A stretch of 64,000 bases of DNA. Source: Blasia pusilla (taxonomy: Eukaryota; Marchantiophyta; Marchantiopsida; Blasiales). The notes under the pieces were generated by a model. The model was not told the DNA's origin, made no database searches, and worked only from the letters and a program-made list of their open reading frames with translations. Shown here piece after piece: positions 1 through 11,230 of the stretch. The stretch lies in NCBI GenBank assembly GCA_050084515.1, contig CM114274.1, forward strand, positions 26,846,001 to 26,910,000, in the 5' to 3' direction. The translations under genes and the position numbers were made by a program. Each line of letters starts with the position of its first letter. Positions within the stretch are counted from its first letter, which is position 1.

Positions 1-492
1 GAACGTCGTTTCTGACAACTTTCATGTTGAGGTCTTTTACAGCCGGATGACTTGTTGACCAGGTCACCCGCCCCTGGTAACCTGTGCGCGCAGGTTACCA
101 AGGGAAGGGCTATTTTCAGGGGAAGAGCCTTTTGTCTCTTCCCAACCCTATATAAGAGAGGAAGATGGCTTTCCTAAGCCATCTTTCTCATGTTGGGCCG
201 TTGGAGCACCTCCCTTGTATGTGTGTGAGCTAGGACTAGGATGCTAGCGTCCGGATTCCTTGATAGCACATGGTGGACGAGGCTCGATATACCGATGTAG
301 ATTAAGGAGTGGAGTTTTAGGCCGGGTGTGCCATTTTTACTACTTTTTATTTTTGTTGTGTGATCTCCATGTATATGTATGAGTTGATTTTTGTACATGT
401 GTGGATCGACCCGTGTGTGGGGAAGATCGGTGTTGTGTGGTGTAGATGTGACGAGCGATGTATGTTGTGTAGCGATATGTATGCGCACGACA
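1..492 (+). mobile_element. LTR-like segment of Ty3/gypsy family (5' side outside window)
   Basis: No coding sequence is supported here. A TATA-box-like TATATAA lies at 149-155, after a stretch (about 75-135) that resembles, on the opposite strand, 61757-61830 next to the truncated gypsy copy: both contain TAACCTGTGC and GGGGAAGAGCC. The last ~45 bases (about 448-492) match the ends of the TG...CA modules at 25301-25426 and 35710-35835, all finishing CACGACA. At 493 the sequence switches directly into a Ty1/copia reverse transcriptase reading frame, so 492 looks like an insertion junction. I infer the downstream end of an LTR with promoter elements; the upstream boundary is not visible. Confidence 0.5.
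149..155 (+). promoter_or_regulatory. TATA box in LTR-like segment
   Basis: TATATAA sits in the LTR-like segment with a purine-rich run (AGAGAGGAAGA) just downstream. Its position fits a retrotransposon promoter. There is no transcript evidence. Confidence 0.35.
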
Positions 493-1458
493 GATCTCCT
501 GATTACTGGGAGTATTGAAGAAATGGTATAACAAGTCAAGCTTAAGTTACAAGCAGAATTTGATATGAATGACTTTGGAGAACTCAAGTACTTCCTTGGT
601 ATAGAGTTTATCAAGGTTGGAGAGAGCATGTGGTTATTACAATGACAATATGCTTTTCATATGCTTTCAAAATGTGATATGATGACTTGTATGCCAATTT
701 CTATACCGTTGGACCAGAGCATGAAGCTAAGAGTGGATGAAGGAGAGCTGCTTGCAGATTCTTATATGTAATGGCGCATGGTTGGAAGTTTAATCTATCT
801 AACTATAACCAGATGAGATTTGAGCTATGATGTTGGCCTAGTGAGCCAGTTTATGCAAGCACCTTGAAAACCTCATCTTAATGCTATGAGGAGGTTTATG
901 CGGTATGTGAAATTATCTATTCAATTCGGGCTTCAATTTGAACCTTCTTCGAATTTTCAATTACAAGGATTAAGAGATGTTTATTGGGCACGAAGCGTGT
1001 ATAATCGACACTCCACATCTGGTAATTCATTTACTTTGGGAAGCGCAGTTATAAGTTGGACTTTAAAAAAGCAACCTACAATTGCTTTATCTTCAACAGA
1101 GGCTGAGTATAGAGGAGCAACAAATGCAGCATGTGAGGTGATGTTGCTTCATCGATTACTTGTTGAGATTGGTGTTAGTAACTTAAGACCTAGTGTAATA
1201 TATGCAGACAATATTAGTAGCATCAAGCTTGCTAATAACCCTATGTTTCATGCTCGTACATAGCATGTCGAAATGCACTATCATTTTATCAGAGAGAAAG
1301 TGCTTGCAGGAGAATTTGATCTTGTGTATATAGGTACAGATCAACAAATTGTTGACATCTTTACAAAAGCATTGTCTAGAGATGAGTTTGAGATGTTTAG
1401 AAATGATTTAGGCATTAGAGATATCGATATGAGCTTGAGTGGAAGTATTGAAGATTGA
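493..1458 (+). pseudogene. Ty1/copia reverse transcriptase-RNase H relic
   Basis: The 3' part of a copia Pol polyprotein. The frame opens with DLLITG, the residues that follow YVD in the copia RT catalytic YVDD box, and continues through FGELKYFLGIEF to the RNase H core, including SSTEAEYRGA and a YADN motif, then VDIFTKALSRDEFEMF near the C-terminus. In-frame stops interrupt it at about 643, 769, 818, 865 and 1261. The part from 886 is open to 1261 and resumes at 1273-1458. Upstream Gag, protease, integrase and the RT fingers are missing because another element abuts at 493. This is a dead fragment. Confidence 0.9.
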
Positions 1459-1905
1459 GTTACGGTCAAGCTCATCAGATACTTGAACTGCAACATTTGG
1501 TACTCACAAAAAGTAGGGAAGCTTAATCTTGGTTATTCAATTAAGCACGATTATCTTAACTAGGATTAGTTAATCACAATTAGTCTAACTTAAGACTATG
1601 GTTAAGGTTAGGGTTAGGGTTGCTTGTACATACCCTATATAATTGAGAAGGGGACCAGCCTCCAATCATTTTCTCATTGCAAATTTTGTTCTCCATGGTG
1701 GTGTATGAGTGTGAGAGCTGTTTCCCACCAGTTATGCTTATTTAGTAGTTTTCCACATGGAGTTAATGTGGAATATTCATATATTATAATTATGGATCTT
1801 GTAAAATTATCTGAAGATATGTGCCATAAAGGTATTTTTATTAAAAAGATGAATCTTTGTACGAATACGTCCTTCGGGTAGGTGGGTTTAAGTCTATTTA
1901 CTTCA
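1459..1905 (+). other. Copia 3' flank / probable LTR remnant, non-coding
   Basis: Sequence after the copia stop codon. It contains a short TTAGGG-like run at about 1605-1622 and an ATATAAT-type TATA element at about 1637. It probably holds the 3' untranslated part and LTR of the copia relic, but no second LTR copy is in the window to prove it. The short frames at 1624-1881 look non-coding. Confidence 0.35.
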
Positions 1906-1909
1906 CATC

Positions 1910-3110
1910 TTGAAAACAAAAGATTATTGGAATCAGTATGAAACTAAGAGTAGCCTCAGTAGCGTAGATAGAACGGTTAAGAAACATACAAGTGAACTTA
2001 TTGCTAATTATACGCATACGGCTACTCATAGAGCAACTCCTAATCAAAGGCCTACGGCTATTATAAGAACGATTACTAATCACATGCTTATATTACTCAT
2101 TGGCTAGCTCATATTCTTAGAGAAACTGCTAATTACAAGCCTACGGCTACTCGTATCCCATACCCTAATCAAAGGCGTATACCTATTGTAAGGGAAACTG
2201 CTAATCACAACCTTAATGGATACAAATCATAGACCCGCAACTATTGTAAGAGCGATTGCTAATCACAAGGTTACACTACTCAATGGTCAGTGGCTATTCT
2301 TAGAGCGATTGCTAATGACAGGCTTATGGCTACTCATAGAGCGGTTGCTAATCAAAGGCCATCGTTTATTAATTGTAAGGGTGATTGCTAATCATATGCT
2401 CGAGGCTAGTGTACTGGCAACTAATCACATGCACGCGACTATGGTAAAAAGTGGTTACTAATCACAAGCTTATATAACTTATTGGTGGATGGCTATTCTT
2501 AGAGCAGTTGTTAATCACATGCTTACATCACTCATTGGCTAGAGAATATTCGTATAGCATATTCCAATCACATGTTTGGTCTAGTGAATGGGTTGCTAAT
2601 CACTTGCCCACTTCTACTCAAAGAGTGGTTGCTAATCAAGGGTCGACGCCTATTGTGAGAGCAATTGCTTATCACATGCTTACATTACTTATTTCCCGAC
2701 GACTATTCTTGGGGTAGTTGCTAATCACACACATGATGCTAGGGAATTGGCTATTAATTACATGCCCATGGCTACTTAAAAAATGGCGCATAATCAAAGG
2801 CCATTATTTATTGCAAGGACGATTGCTTATCACACACTTAGATACTTATTGGCCAGCGGCTATTGTCAGAGCGACCACTAATCGTAAGCTCACATTACTC
2901 AATGGTTGAGCATTCATTGGCCCATATTATCCTATTCCAAAAGCCCACGGGCAATCCAAGGCTCACAGCTAGTTACAAAGCAAGTGCTACTCAAGGCCCA
3001 ACGCCTACTATAATGGCGGCTGCTTCTTATAAGCCCACAATAGTGGGTGGTGTGTGGATAATCACAAGCGCACAACTTATCATAAACCCAACGGCTACTT
3101 AATACGCTTC
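1910..3110 (+). repeat. Degenerate minisatellite built on GCTAATCACA / GGCTATT phrases
   Basis: About 1.2 kb in which phrases such as AGAGCGATTGCTAATCACA, GCTTA...CTACTCAT and GGCTATT...AGAGC recur every roughly 36-55 bases, with many substitutions and length changes. The apparent small ORFs here repeat the same residues (such as RAIANH) because the DNA is repetitive. The tract runs into the left arm of the large inverted repeat. I see no gene. Confidence 0.75.
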
Positions 3111-3382
3111 TCAATGGCCATTGGCTAAGTATTGGTCAATGCCAAGTACTCACGTGCCAACTACTACTTAGTGGTTAGAATTACTTAATAGGTCTGTTTA
3201 ATAGTATTTTATTCATTGCCTCATATAAATATTGCCCTACTCTTTTACTCCAGCACGTGAGTACTTGGCATTGACCAATACTTAGCCAACGGCTACGAGA
3301 AGCGTATTAAGTAGCCGTTGGGTTTATGATAAGTTGTGCGCTTGTGATTATCCACACACCACCCACTATTGTGGGCTTATAA
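3026..3382. repeat. Large inverted repeat (foldback), ~130-bp arms, 95-bp spacer
   Basis: Left arm 3026-3157 and right arm 3253-3382 are near-perfect reverse complements. They begin and end with CTTATAAG and meet at GCACGTGAGTACTTGG-type sequence next to the spacer. The only clear mismatch block is about 7 bases (around 3109-3116 versus 3289-3295). The spacer 3158-3252 is AT-rich and includes CATATAAAT. If transcribed, the locus would fold into a long hairpin. It could be a foldback element, or a palindromic rearrangement of the adjoining minisatellite, because the left arm is the minisatellite's end. Confidence 0.9.
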
Positions 3383-3405
3383 GGATTTCGGCCTCCTCCT
3401 TTTAT

Positions 3406-3467
3406 ATAATACCGAAATCCTTATAGCCAAAGTTAATTTCCAAGTGAATGAAGGATTTCGGTATTAT
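3406..3467. repeat. 17-bp perfect inverted repeat with a third partial copy
   Basis: ATAATACCGAAATCCTT (3406-3422) pairs perfectly with 3451-3467 across a 28-base loop. The core AAGGATTTCGG also occurs at 3381-3391, exactly at the end of the large foldback's right arm. Together these suggest MITE or terminal-repeat debris. Confidence 0.8.
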
Positions 3468-6400
3468 ACACAAAAGATCCACTAAACTTGTGTTTTAGGA
3501 AGTGTTTTTTTAATAAATATAATATATTACAACCCTCAACTATGAAGGAAGTTTATCCCATTAAATTCCTAAGCTGACTACCTATAAGACCTATTCACAT
3601 AAACTAGAAACTACTGCTATAAGCATCTTTTTGCAAGCTCTAGGTGAATATGCATTTTTTTAATGGTATGCATCATTCTTTATTAAGAAGGTTAAAAAGA
3701 TAAAGGGCAATCTTGGTAGTAATTTAAGGTATTCTAAACTTTGGTTGTTCCCTACTTTAGCTTTGTAAGAACATCTTTAACCCATTTGGTGGCTAATGGC
3801 TACGTGTTAAATTACTTCATTTGGAAATATGAGTTGTGTTCTTTATTGTAAGGTTTGTGTTTGTGGAACGAGGACTCGATATCAAGTGAATGTTCACACA
3901 TCATTTTTGGAAGTTCCTATGGGATCCATAGGTTCTTGTAAAAAAAAATTGAATAGTAGTTTTTTTTAATAAGAAAACAAAGAAGGTTTGTTAAAAAATG
4001 CAAATATATATTTTAAGTTACAAAAATGTTTTAAATCATTTATAAATCAAGAGGGGAAAAATAGAGTGAGAAAACTTATTCCATAAATTTTATACTTGTG
4101 ATAGGTATTCCCTAATGTAGTTAAATAATTCGCACTCTTCAAAAAAAATCTTTAAATAAGAAAGAACCTCTACAAGAAAACCTTTTTGGTTAAGCGGCGA
4201 TTACTACCTACTTGCGAAAAAACAACATCTGGAAGGGGAAATATGAGTGTTATTCGATGTACGGTTTTTGTTTAGTGCTTGTGGATTGTATATAGGGAAA
4301 GCATTCATACATATATTATGGATGTTCCTTTAGGGTTAGGCTTCGTATAAAAGTTAAGTTATTCATAATTTGTCTTCAAACACCACAATATGCACTTAGG
4401 GTTTCACTCTACCAAGTTACCAACCCACAACATAAGTGTTTGAAAAAAAATTGCACATACATTTTCTTTTGGCTCCACCAATGTACATGCAAAAAGGAAA
4501 TGATAGGTTTTTCGTTTTTGCCTTTGGTTTTGTTCTACATAGCAGGTGACTACATTATGCCTAGTGGCTAAATCCTCCTTTAGAGAGGTTGCTTGCCTAA
4601 CCCGGAAGCTATTCGAATGGAGAGTTTTGCTACACCCTTTCACTTCTTTATTGCTTTGGCTTGTTATTGACCGTGCCTTCATTGCTACTCTTCGTGTTGG
4701 AATGCCCTTGACAAATTCTTGGCCACGCTCGATCAAGTGCATTGTGGCTATTCTTTCTACTTATCGTTTTTGTCAATTTCTTGGGAAGAAAATGAGTACC
4801 CGAAGCACATGCAGAAAGTGGAAATGACCTAATCACCCAATATGTTATCTACTTGATATCGCCCCTCCCAACGTTTGTATTAGAAGAATTATAGCTGATG
4901 AAAACCCATGTTTCTCAGATTATGTCTCCCTAGCCGCTATAAAAACATGAGTAAGAACCTCTCAACAGTGTCTGTCACATGCTCATTAAAAGGAATAGTT
5001 TTTGGGTACTTAGGCGCGGTGCATGAGTTAAATATATTATGTTTTCACATTAGCTCAAAAATTGCAAAAGTAAAGCATGCTTGAGTTGCATATGTGAGCC
5101 ACTTAAGCCAGACAGAGTTTGTAGACCATGTGGACATGTATGTATAGATTGAGGACTCATCGTGGTGGTTGAATCGCATGTGGGAAAAGTCCGAGTCAAT
5201 GTTACTGGCCCAAGGTGCTTCCCACCAGAAATCATCAAGTGAAGATGGGATGGTACCTAATGTTGAGGATGCAAGTTTGCTTGGAAGAGAAAATGGGCAA
5301 CCACCAAAAAAAGGTAAGCTATAGCACCCATTTAGAAAGTTCTTACGCTTGCAATTGCACACCCGATGGCTAATGTTTACATGCTTGCTTGACTATGACC
5401 ACAATTCAGTTATGAAGCTTTATGACCAACTATGTCACAAACTATTATTTAGGGTGTATTGCACTTGCAAGCTGTTTGTTGCTCAAATTCCTCTTGAGTA
5501 GCCTAAGTTTGCACATGTCAGATGCTCTTCACTAGCAGACGGATATTCTATCCTAGTTGCTATTTGCACATGATATGAGGCATTTGGATTGTTGTGATGA
5601 TAAGCTCCAATGACCTCAACAAATGTAAACTACAGTAGAAAAATATGCGGAAGTTTTGGAACAAAGGCACACAACTCTCATCTTTGAAAGAGTAGACCTC
5701 CGTTTAAAGTTAGGATATGACAAAAATAGTGTGTTGGAGGAGGAATTGCGTAGAGTGTTACCCTTGCAGGAATCAACGTTAGGGAATTCCAAGTTCATTT
5801 ATGACCTTTTGAGTAGGCTAGGTGTGCCCTTGGTGGGCTTGGGTGAGGCGTCATCTTTGGCTAAGGCTCTAATGGCTATTGTCAACTTGAAATGGTTGGA
5901 TCGTACAAGTTTAAATGTGCAATGAAAATTTTGTCAACTTCCACCATGTGTTTAACAACACATTTCATCAAAAAGTTCTTAATGTCATGAACCTTCATGC
6001 TTGGATGTATTTGACATGCTGGTTTAACCTATGTGATGAGGGTTTTTGCAGGCCGGATGTTATTGGTTGGCTCCTTGCTACTCACAATCCTAGGCTACAT
6101 GTATAGGCACACAACAACATCTATTTACAAATCAACCACCATTTACAACCCGTCAACTATTAGCACATGAAGGCTATTAAGATGTTGGAAAATGTCTAGC
6201 TGACCAAATAATATGCCGGACAATACTAGCCGACCAAATAATATTGTGCTTAACTCAGACCCATCCCTTAAAACTTCATTTTTTGATTTCAAAAAAATTT
6301 GTTATAGTCAATGGTATGAGAGAAAAACACCTACATTGCATATTCACTTAAGACAACAGACTTTAGTGATGGTATCAAAGACCTATTAGCCTTCTCATAT

Positions 6401-7960
6401 GCACCAGGTCTACCATTTCATCTCTCCATTTCAGTTGATAACATCTTCATTGTCCCTCCCACTTCACCCAAGCTTCTCTCCAAATCTTCCACCTCCTTAG
6501 AGCATTAGCAAAAGTTACATGCACGTGGAGTTCTTTCCTTGTGTGCGAAGAGGTGTGTGCTTGCCGAGTGGACACAAATTGACATTCATCCACTGTCTGC
6601 TTGCATCCTCCGAGATTTCAATGACTTGTCGCATCCTCAAGCCAAACTACTGCAACATTAATGGTATCCTTAGGCTGTGATGAATCGTTGATGTTTAAAA
6701 CTTATGGAAGGGATGTAGACAATGATATTACATGTCTCTTGGCTCCATGAACAACACTTTGTGATCCACAAGCAACCTCTACACACCAGGAAATTGTATC
6801 TCGATACGAGATACCAATTAATCTACAAGGCTCTCACTATCCTCCACTTGTACTTCATGTAAATCACCTATATGCGCCTATAACTATTTGAAGATGGAAC
6901 AATTCCACATGCCGAGCCAAATTGTTCCCCTTTATGACCTCATTTGTCTCTTATTGCTTGCGCCTATTTCAAAAGACTCCCCCTCAAATATCAGTTTTCT
7001 TGCCACTGTTGGCACTAGACCTCAACTGTGACCAATACCCTGCACAACAATAAAATATTTTTACTAGAACCATAACTAGATTTTCCGATAAGTGTTCTGC
7101 AGAGGATGGACTATTGTAAGTCAACGGGCCACTTGAGCAATAAATTTGGGGAGAGGGCCAACTGAGCAAGGAAACATGCGTAGAAGGCCACTTAAGCAAA
7201 TACCTATCGCATAACCCCTTATTGATTTTAGAACACCTCTCCTATTCACACATGTATTTTTCAACTAAGAAGATTCTCACCCTCTCAGCCAATAGGAATG
7301 TTTGATCTCTCAACCCATTGAATCATTAGAAACTCTAAACCATTCAATTGCACGATATTGATGGTTAATTCAAAGTCACTCATCATTTTTTTTCTCGCCC
7401 ATTGACTAGTTACCATAAACCAGCCCAAGAAAACCCCACTTTTCTAGTTCATGTCACACCCAATTTTCCCACTCCTAGAAATTCAATACGGATTTTTTTA
7501 ATACCCTCATGTATACTTGCCAAACAATTGTAGACTTATATTATTGACACATAAAACCCTTTAATTAGTTTAGTAAACTCTTGGGATCGTTGTTTTTGAA
7601 TCTTGAGAACTCTTTGGGTCGTTGTTTTTGAATGAGGCAAACCCCTTTTACGAGTCACCATCACATTTGTGCGATGAACGCGTGAGGACTAAACACGAAG
7701 AAAGAGAGAGAAGAAAAATAGGGCGGATTAGGCCGAATAGGGAGTTTGTGTGCGAGTCTTCCGTTGCGAACGAGCTGCGCCAGTGACGGAACTCAGATCT
7801 TGGAACGAAAGGCAAACCTCCTCTTTCGCACATTTATCCAAAATCCGCCTGCTGTTCTCAAATTTCTGCCGAGAGACCGGTGCGGACGGTGAGAGAGACT
7901 GAGAGCACTCCGCATTTTTGAATTCTCACGTTTCGGAGCGAGAAGAAGAGGTGCTACGCG
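3468..7960. other. Gene-poor stretch, possible old TE coding debris
   Basis: No family is recognisable. Two plus-strand stretches stay open with coding-like composition (4546-4827 and 5656-5925, continuing in another frame at 5915-6106), but I could not match them to any domain. They may be remnants of a DNA transposon or retroelement. The rest is AT-rich with homopolymer runs and no RNA gene signature. Confidence 0.4.
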
Positions 7961-8028
7961 CGTCGACTGTCTTGTTCTCGGCGAGAGTGGAGAAGAGAAG
8001 GTGAAGGCAGCGGTGAGTCAACTTTTTA

Positions 8029-8117
8029 GCGAGGACAAGAAGCAGAAGACGAAGAAGAAGAGGAAGAGGAGGAAGAAAGAGAAGAAGAAGAAGAAGAGGA
8101 AGAAACGACGACGACTA
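8029..8117 (+). promoter_or_regulatory. Polypurine GAA/GAG tract in the 5' leader of the UCH37-type gene
   Basis: About 90 bases that are almost all purine on the plus strand (AAGAAGAAGAGG-type repeats), ending 13 bases before the inferred start codon at 8131. It probably lies in the 5' untranslated leader or core promoter. GA-rich tracts are common just upstream of plant start codons; a regulatory role here is inference. Confidence 0.45.
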
Positions 8118-8130
8118 CAGAGGGAGCATC

Positions 8131-11100
8131 ATGTCGTGGTGTACGATCGAGTCTGATCCCGGTACTTGTTTCACTGCACCTGAAATTTCGTCGTTTTTGT
8201 TTGTTCCATGCCAGGGTGAGGGTTTAGAGCACTGCCAAGAACCGGAGGCGCTGTGTTTTGTAGTGTAAGGGGATCAGAATGTGAGCTATCAAATGAGCTG
8301 TGTCGGGTTTGGTAGAGTCTATTCTTCTTTTCTTAATGACAATTTGATCATTAGCCTGGATGTGTCGTAGAAGTGGTTTGAACAATCATGTATTGCGCAA
8401 GCTGTGCAAATGTCACATCTTGCTTGATCCGAAAAAAAAGTCTACCCTATCAGCTCATGAGCAGGATCATTTAAAGCATACCAATATGGACTTTGTGCAC
8501 GATGACCTAAATTTCTTGAAGGGTTGATTCAATGATTTGACCTCTGAAGAATGGAAAAAGCCTGGTAGGGAACCACATGTCGTAAGCTGCCTATTGTCCA
8601 TTTTTGCAGACCATCCTAACTTTGGTTGGGGCGTGTTGAATCCTGCCTGTTTACGTTTTGTATCACTTCTCCCCACAGCAAATCATGTCAAACCTTCTAG
8701 TTGGAACAGATCAATTGCAACTGCTACAACTAGTTTTGCTTCCTGGGGAAACTTTACAGGCGTTGAAACCCCTGCTTCTGCTCTTCACTGACAAGGGTTT
8801 ACAGCTAAGTTAGATGTCAATTGACAGCTGAACTTTGGCATATAAAAAGATGGTCAACGTAGTTTGTGAAGTGGGAGTCATTCATGCGGTTTTTTATTTG
8901 GTTTCTATCCAAATATGAAAAAGAAGGATCTGTGAAAGGAGAATCTGTTAAAGAAGTGATCACTGCTCATTGTTTTAAAAGAGATCATCCCGTCATCCAC
9001 AGTTCACTGCTTGTCCCTAGAAGTGTCAAGTAGTTTCCAGAGGACGCATGTCTGAGATTTTGAGAGTAGCCTGCCCTGCCTGCAACCTCAGTTGAAAATT
9101 CATGTCATAATTCAACGCTAAAATGAATCAAATGTAACCATAATTCGTGCTTTGCTTCCTGTGGGTGCTTCATACATCATTCAATCCCATTTGCCCTGCT
9201 TCTCCCTCATATTGGAAACGGATTTCCGGAGATGCCAATAGAGAGTTGATCTTGAGTATTTTTCACTAGATGACCAGTAACATACTTTGTGAATGAGAGA
9301 GTCATATGTGAAACCTTCTCTGCTTGTGTAGCATCCCTAGCGAGCAAAGTAACCGCTCAAGAGGAAGGTATTGTTACAGTGGACATTTCTGGTGAACCGT
9401 TTGGGTTACTCTGATCGTCCACTCATCTACAGTATACTCTAACTAGTCCATGGACTCGTGCTGGCTAAAGCAGACAGGTATCTGACGGTTTTACATATCT
9501 TCATTCCTGTGCTTGACAGGGGTCTTCACTGAGCTCATCCAACAAATGCAGGTGAAAGGAGTGCAGGTACGCCTAGGTAGGAAAGAAATTGATTTTTTCA
9601 CGATGTGGATAGTGGTCCTCACAATTTCTCCTCTGGATTTTGGGGTTGAGTCCCCCGGTGTAACCCCCATATGCTTCAGTCAATGCTACCAGAAAAAAAT
9701 GGTAACATGCTTGCCTCAAGATTTGCTCAGCACTGTATACTAGATTTCCTGCTATTGTAGAGAATGTACAAAATACATATCTTTTGTTGAAACATAAATG
9801 CTGGACTGCACATTATTGTCCTACTGTTTAAGATTTTGCAGAGCAGTATCTTCATTGTGGCATTGCAGTCTCAATCCTTAGTATTTAATCCCTTACATGG
9901 TGGCGTTGTAGGTGGAAGAACTGTACAGTCTGGACCTGGACTCATTGGAGCGCCTGCGGTATGTTCTTACTTCTGACACCCAGATTTATGCTTTGTCCCA
10001 AGTTATAGTCATCTGCAGAGCTGAGAATTATTTGTCTACTTAATGGTCTTTGCAGTCCTGAGTTATTGGCAAGAAAAACACCTAATGATCATTGCATTGT
10101 ACAGGCCTGTGTTTGGCCTTATATTTCTATTTAAGTGGAGACCTGGAGAAAAGGATGTACGGCCAGTGCAGAAAGAGTACAACACCAATCTGTTCTTTGC
10201 AAGCCAGGTGAAGGAAATGATCCATACCAGGTCTTCCTACGTATTTTTCACCTGCAATATCCGTACATTGTGGATGTGGCTCAGAGACCTTACGATCTTT
10301 CTTGTTGATGAGCCCTTTACTGTCACCAAGTTGGTTGTCTATATGAAACAGTGGTGGAGCCTCTTCCTGCAGAGATGATTGAGAATTTCACTATTGGATC
10401 TCATCCTTGTTGCTCGGTTACTTCTGTTGCAGGTGATTAACAATGCATGTGCAACTCAAGCCATTTTGTCAATATTAATGAACCGGCCTGAGATAGACAT
10501 CGGTCCAGAGCTTTCAATCCTGAAGGAATTCACAAAAGGTTTTCCTTCTGAGCTCAAGGGCTTGGCTATAAACAACAGTGAGGCTATTCGAACAGCTCAC
10601 AATAGCTTTGCAAGGCCTGAACCATTTGTTGCAGATGAGCAGAAAGTAGCAGATAAAGACGATGACGTCTACCATTTTATCAGCTACTTGCCTGTGGATG
10701 GGGTATTGTATGAGCTCGATGGATTGAAGGAAGGTCCTATTAGCCTGGGGCCATGTGGCACAGAAGGTGCTGATAGTATGGAATGGCTGAAGATGGTGCA
10801 GCCTGTGATTCAAGAAAGAATAGAGAAGTACTCAAAGAGTGAGATTAGGTTCAATTTGATGGCAGTCATAAAAAATAGGAAGGACATCTACAATGAAGAG
10901 CTTGCGGAGCTGGAGACCAAGAGAGCAAACATTTGGGAGCAGCTGGAAGCAGCACAAGCAAAAGGTGTGGATGTTATGGATGTCGATTCAGAAGGCAAGC
11001 AGTCCTTCGAGTCATTAGAGCAGCTCAGACATTCCGTCGTGGAGATAGACACACAGATTGCTGGCGTGAGTGAAAAAATAGGCATGGAAGAGGAGAAATT

Positions 11101-11230
11101 CAAGAAGTGGAAGACTGAAAACATCCGTCGGAAGCACAACTACATACCCTTTTTGTTCAACTTCCTCAAAATCTTAGCTGAGAAGAAGCAACTGAAGCCT
11201 CTGATTGAGAAGGCCAGGCAGAAAACTTAG
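8131..11230 (+). CDS. UCH2: Ubiquitin carboxyl-terminal hydrolase, UCH37/UCHL5 type (plant UCH1/UCH2)
   Basis: Cysteine deubiquitinase of peptidase family C12; UCH37 relatives trim ubiquitin chains and associate with the proteasome or chromatin complexes. Five coding exons join cleanly with GT-AG introns: 8131-8161, 9520-9566, 9912-9958, 10105-10207 and 10433-11230, giving 1026 nt (341 aa), close to the plant family length. The protein starts [11 protein letters not shown]. The catalytic set is Gln76 (oxyanion), Cys82 in NNACATQA, His157 in VYHFISY and Asp172 in YELDG. An acidic/coiled C-terminal extension leads to the UCH37-specific C-terminal segment (about residues 303-338, starting NIRRKHNY). 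Intron 1 is 1358 nt. All catalytic residues and splice sites are intact, so the gene looks functional. Whether it is UCH1 or UCH2 cannot be decided here. Confidence 0.95.

Noticed and set aside
1601-1623. Telomere-like GGTTAGGGTTAGGGTT run
   Set aside because: Only about three units, and TTAGGG is not the usual plant TTTAGGG; too short to call an interstitial telomere.
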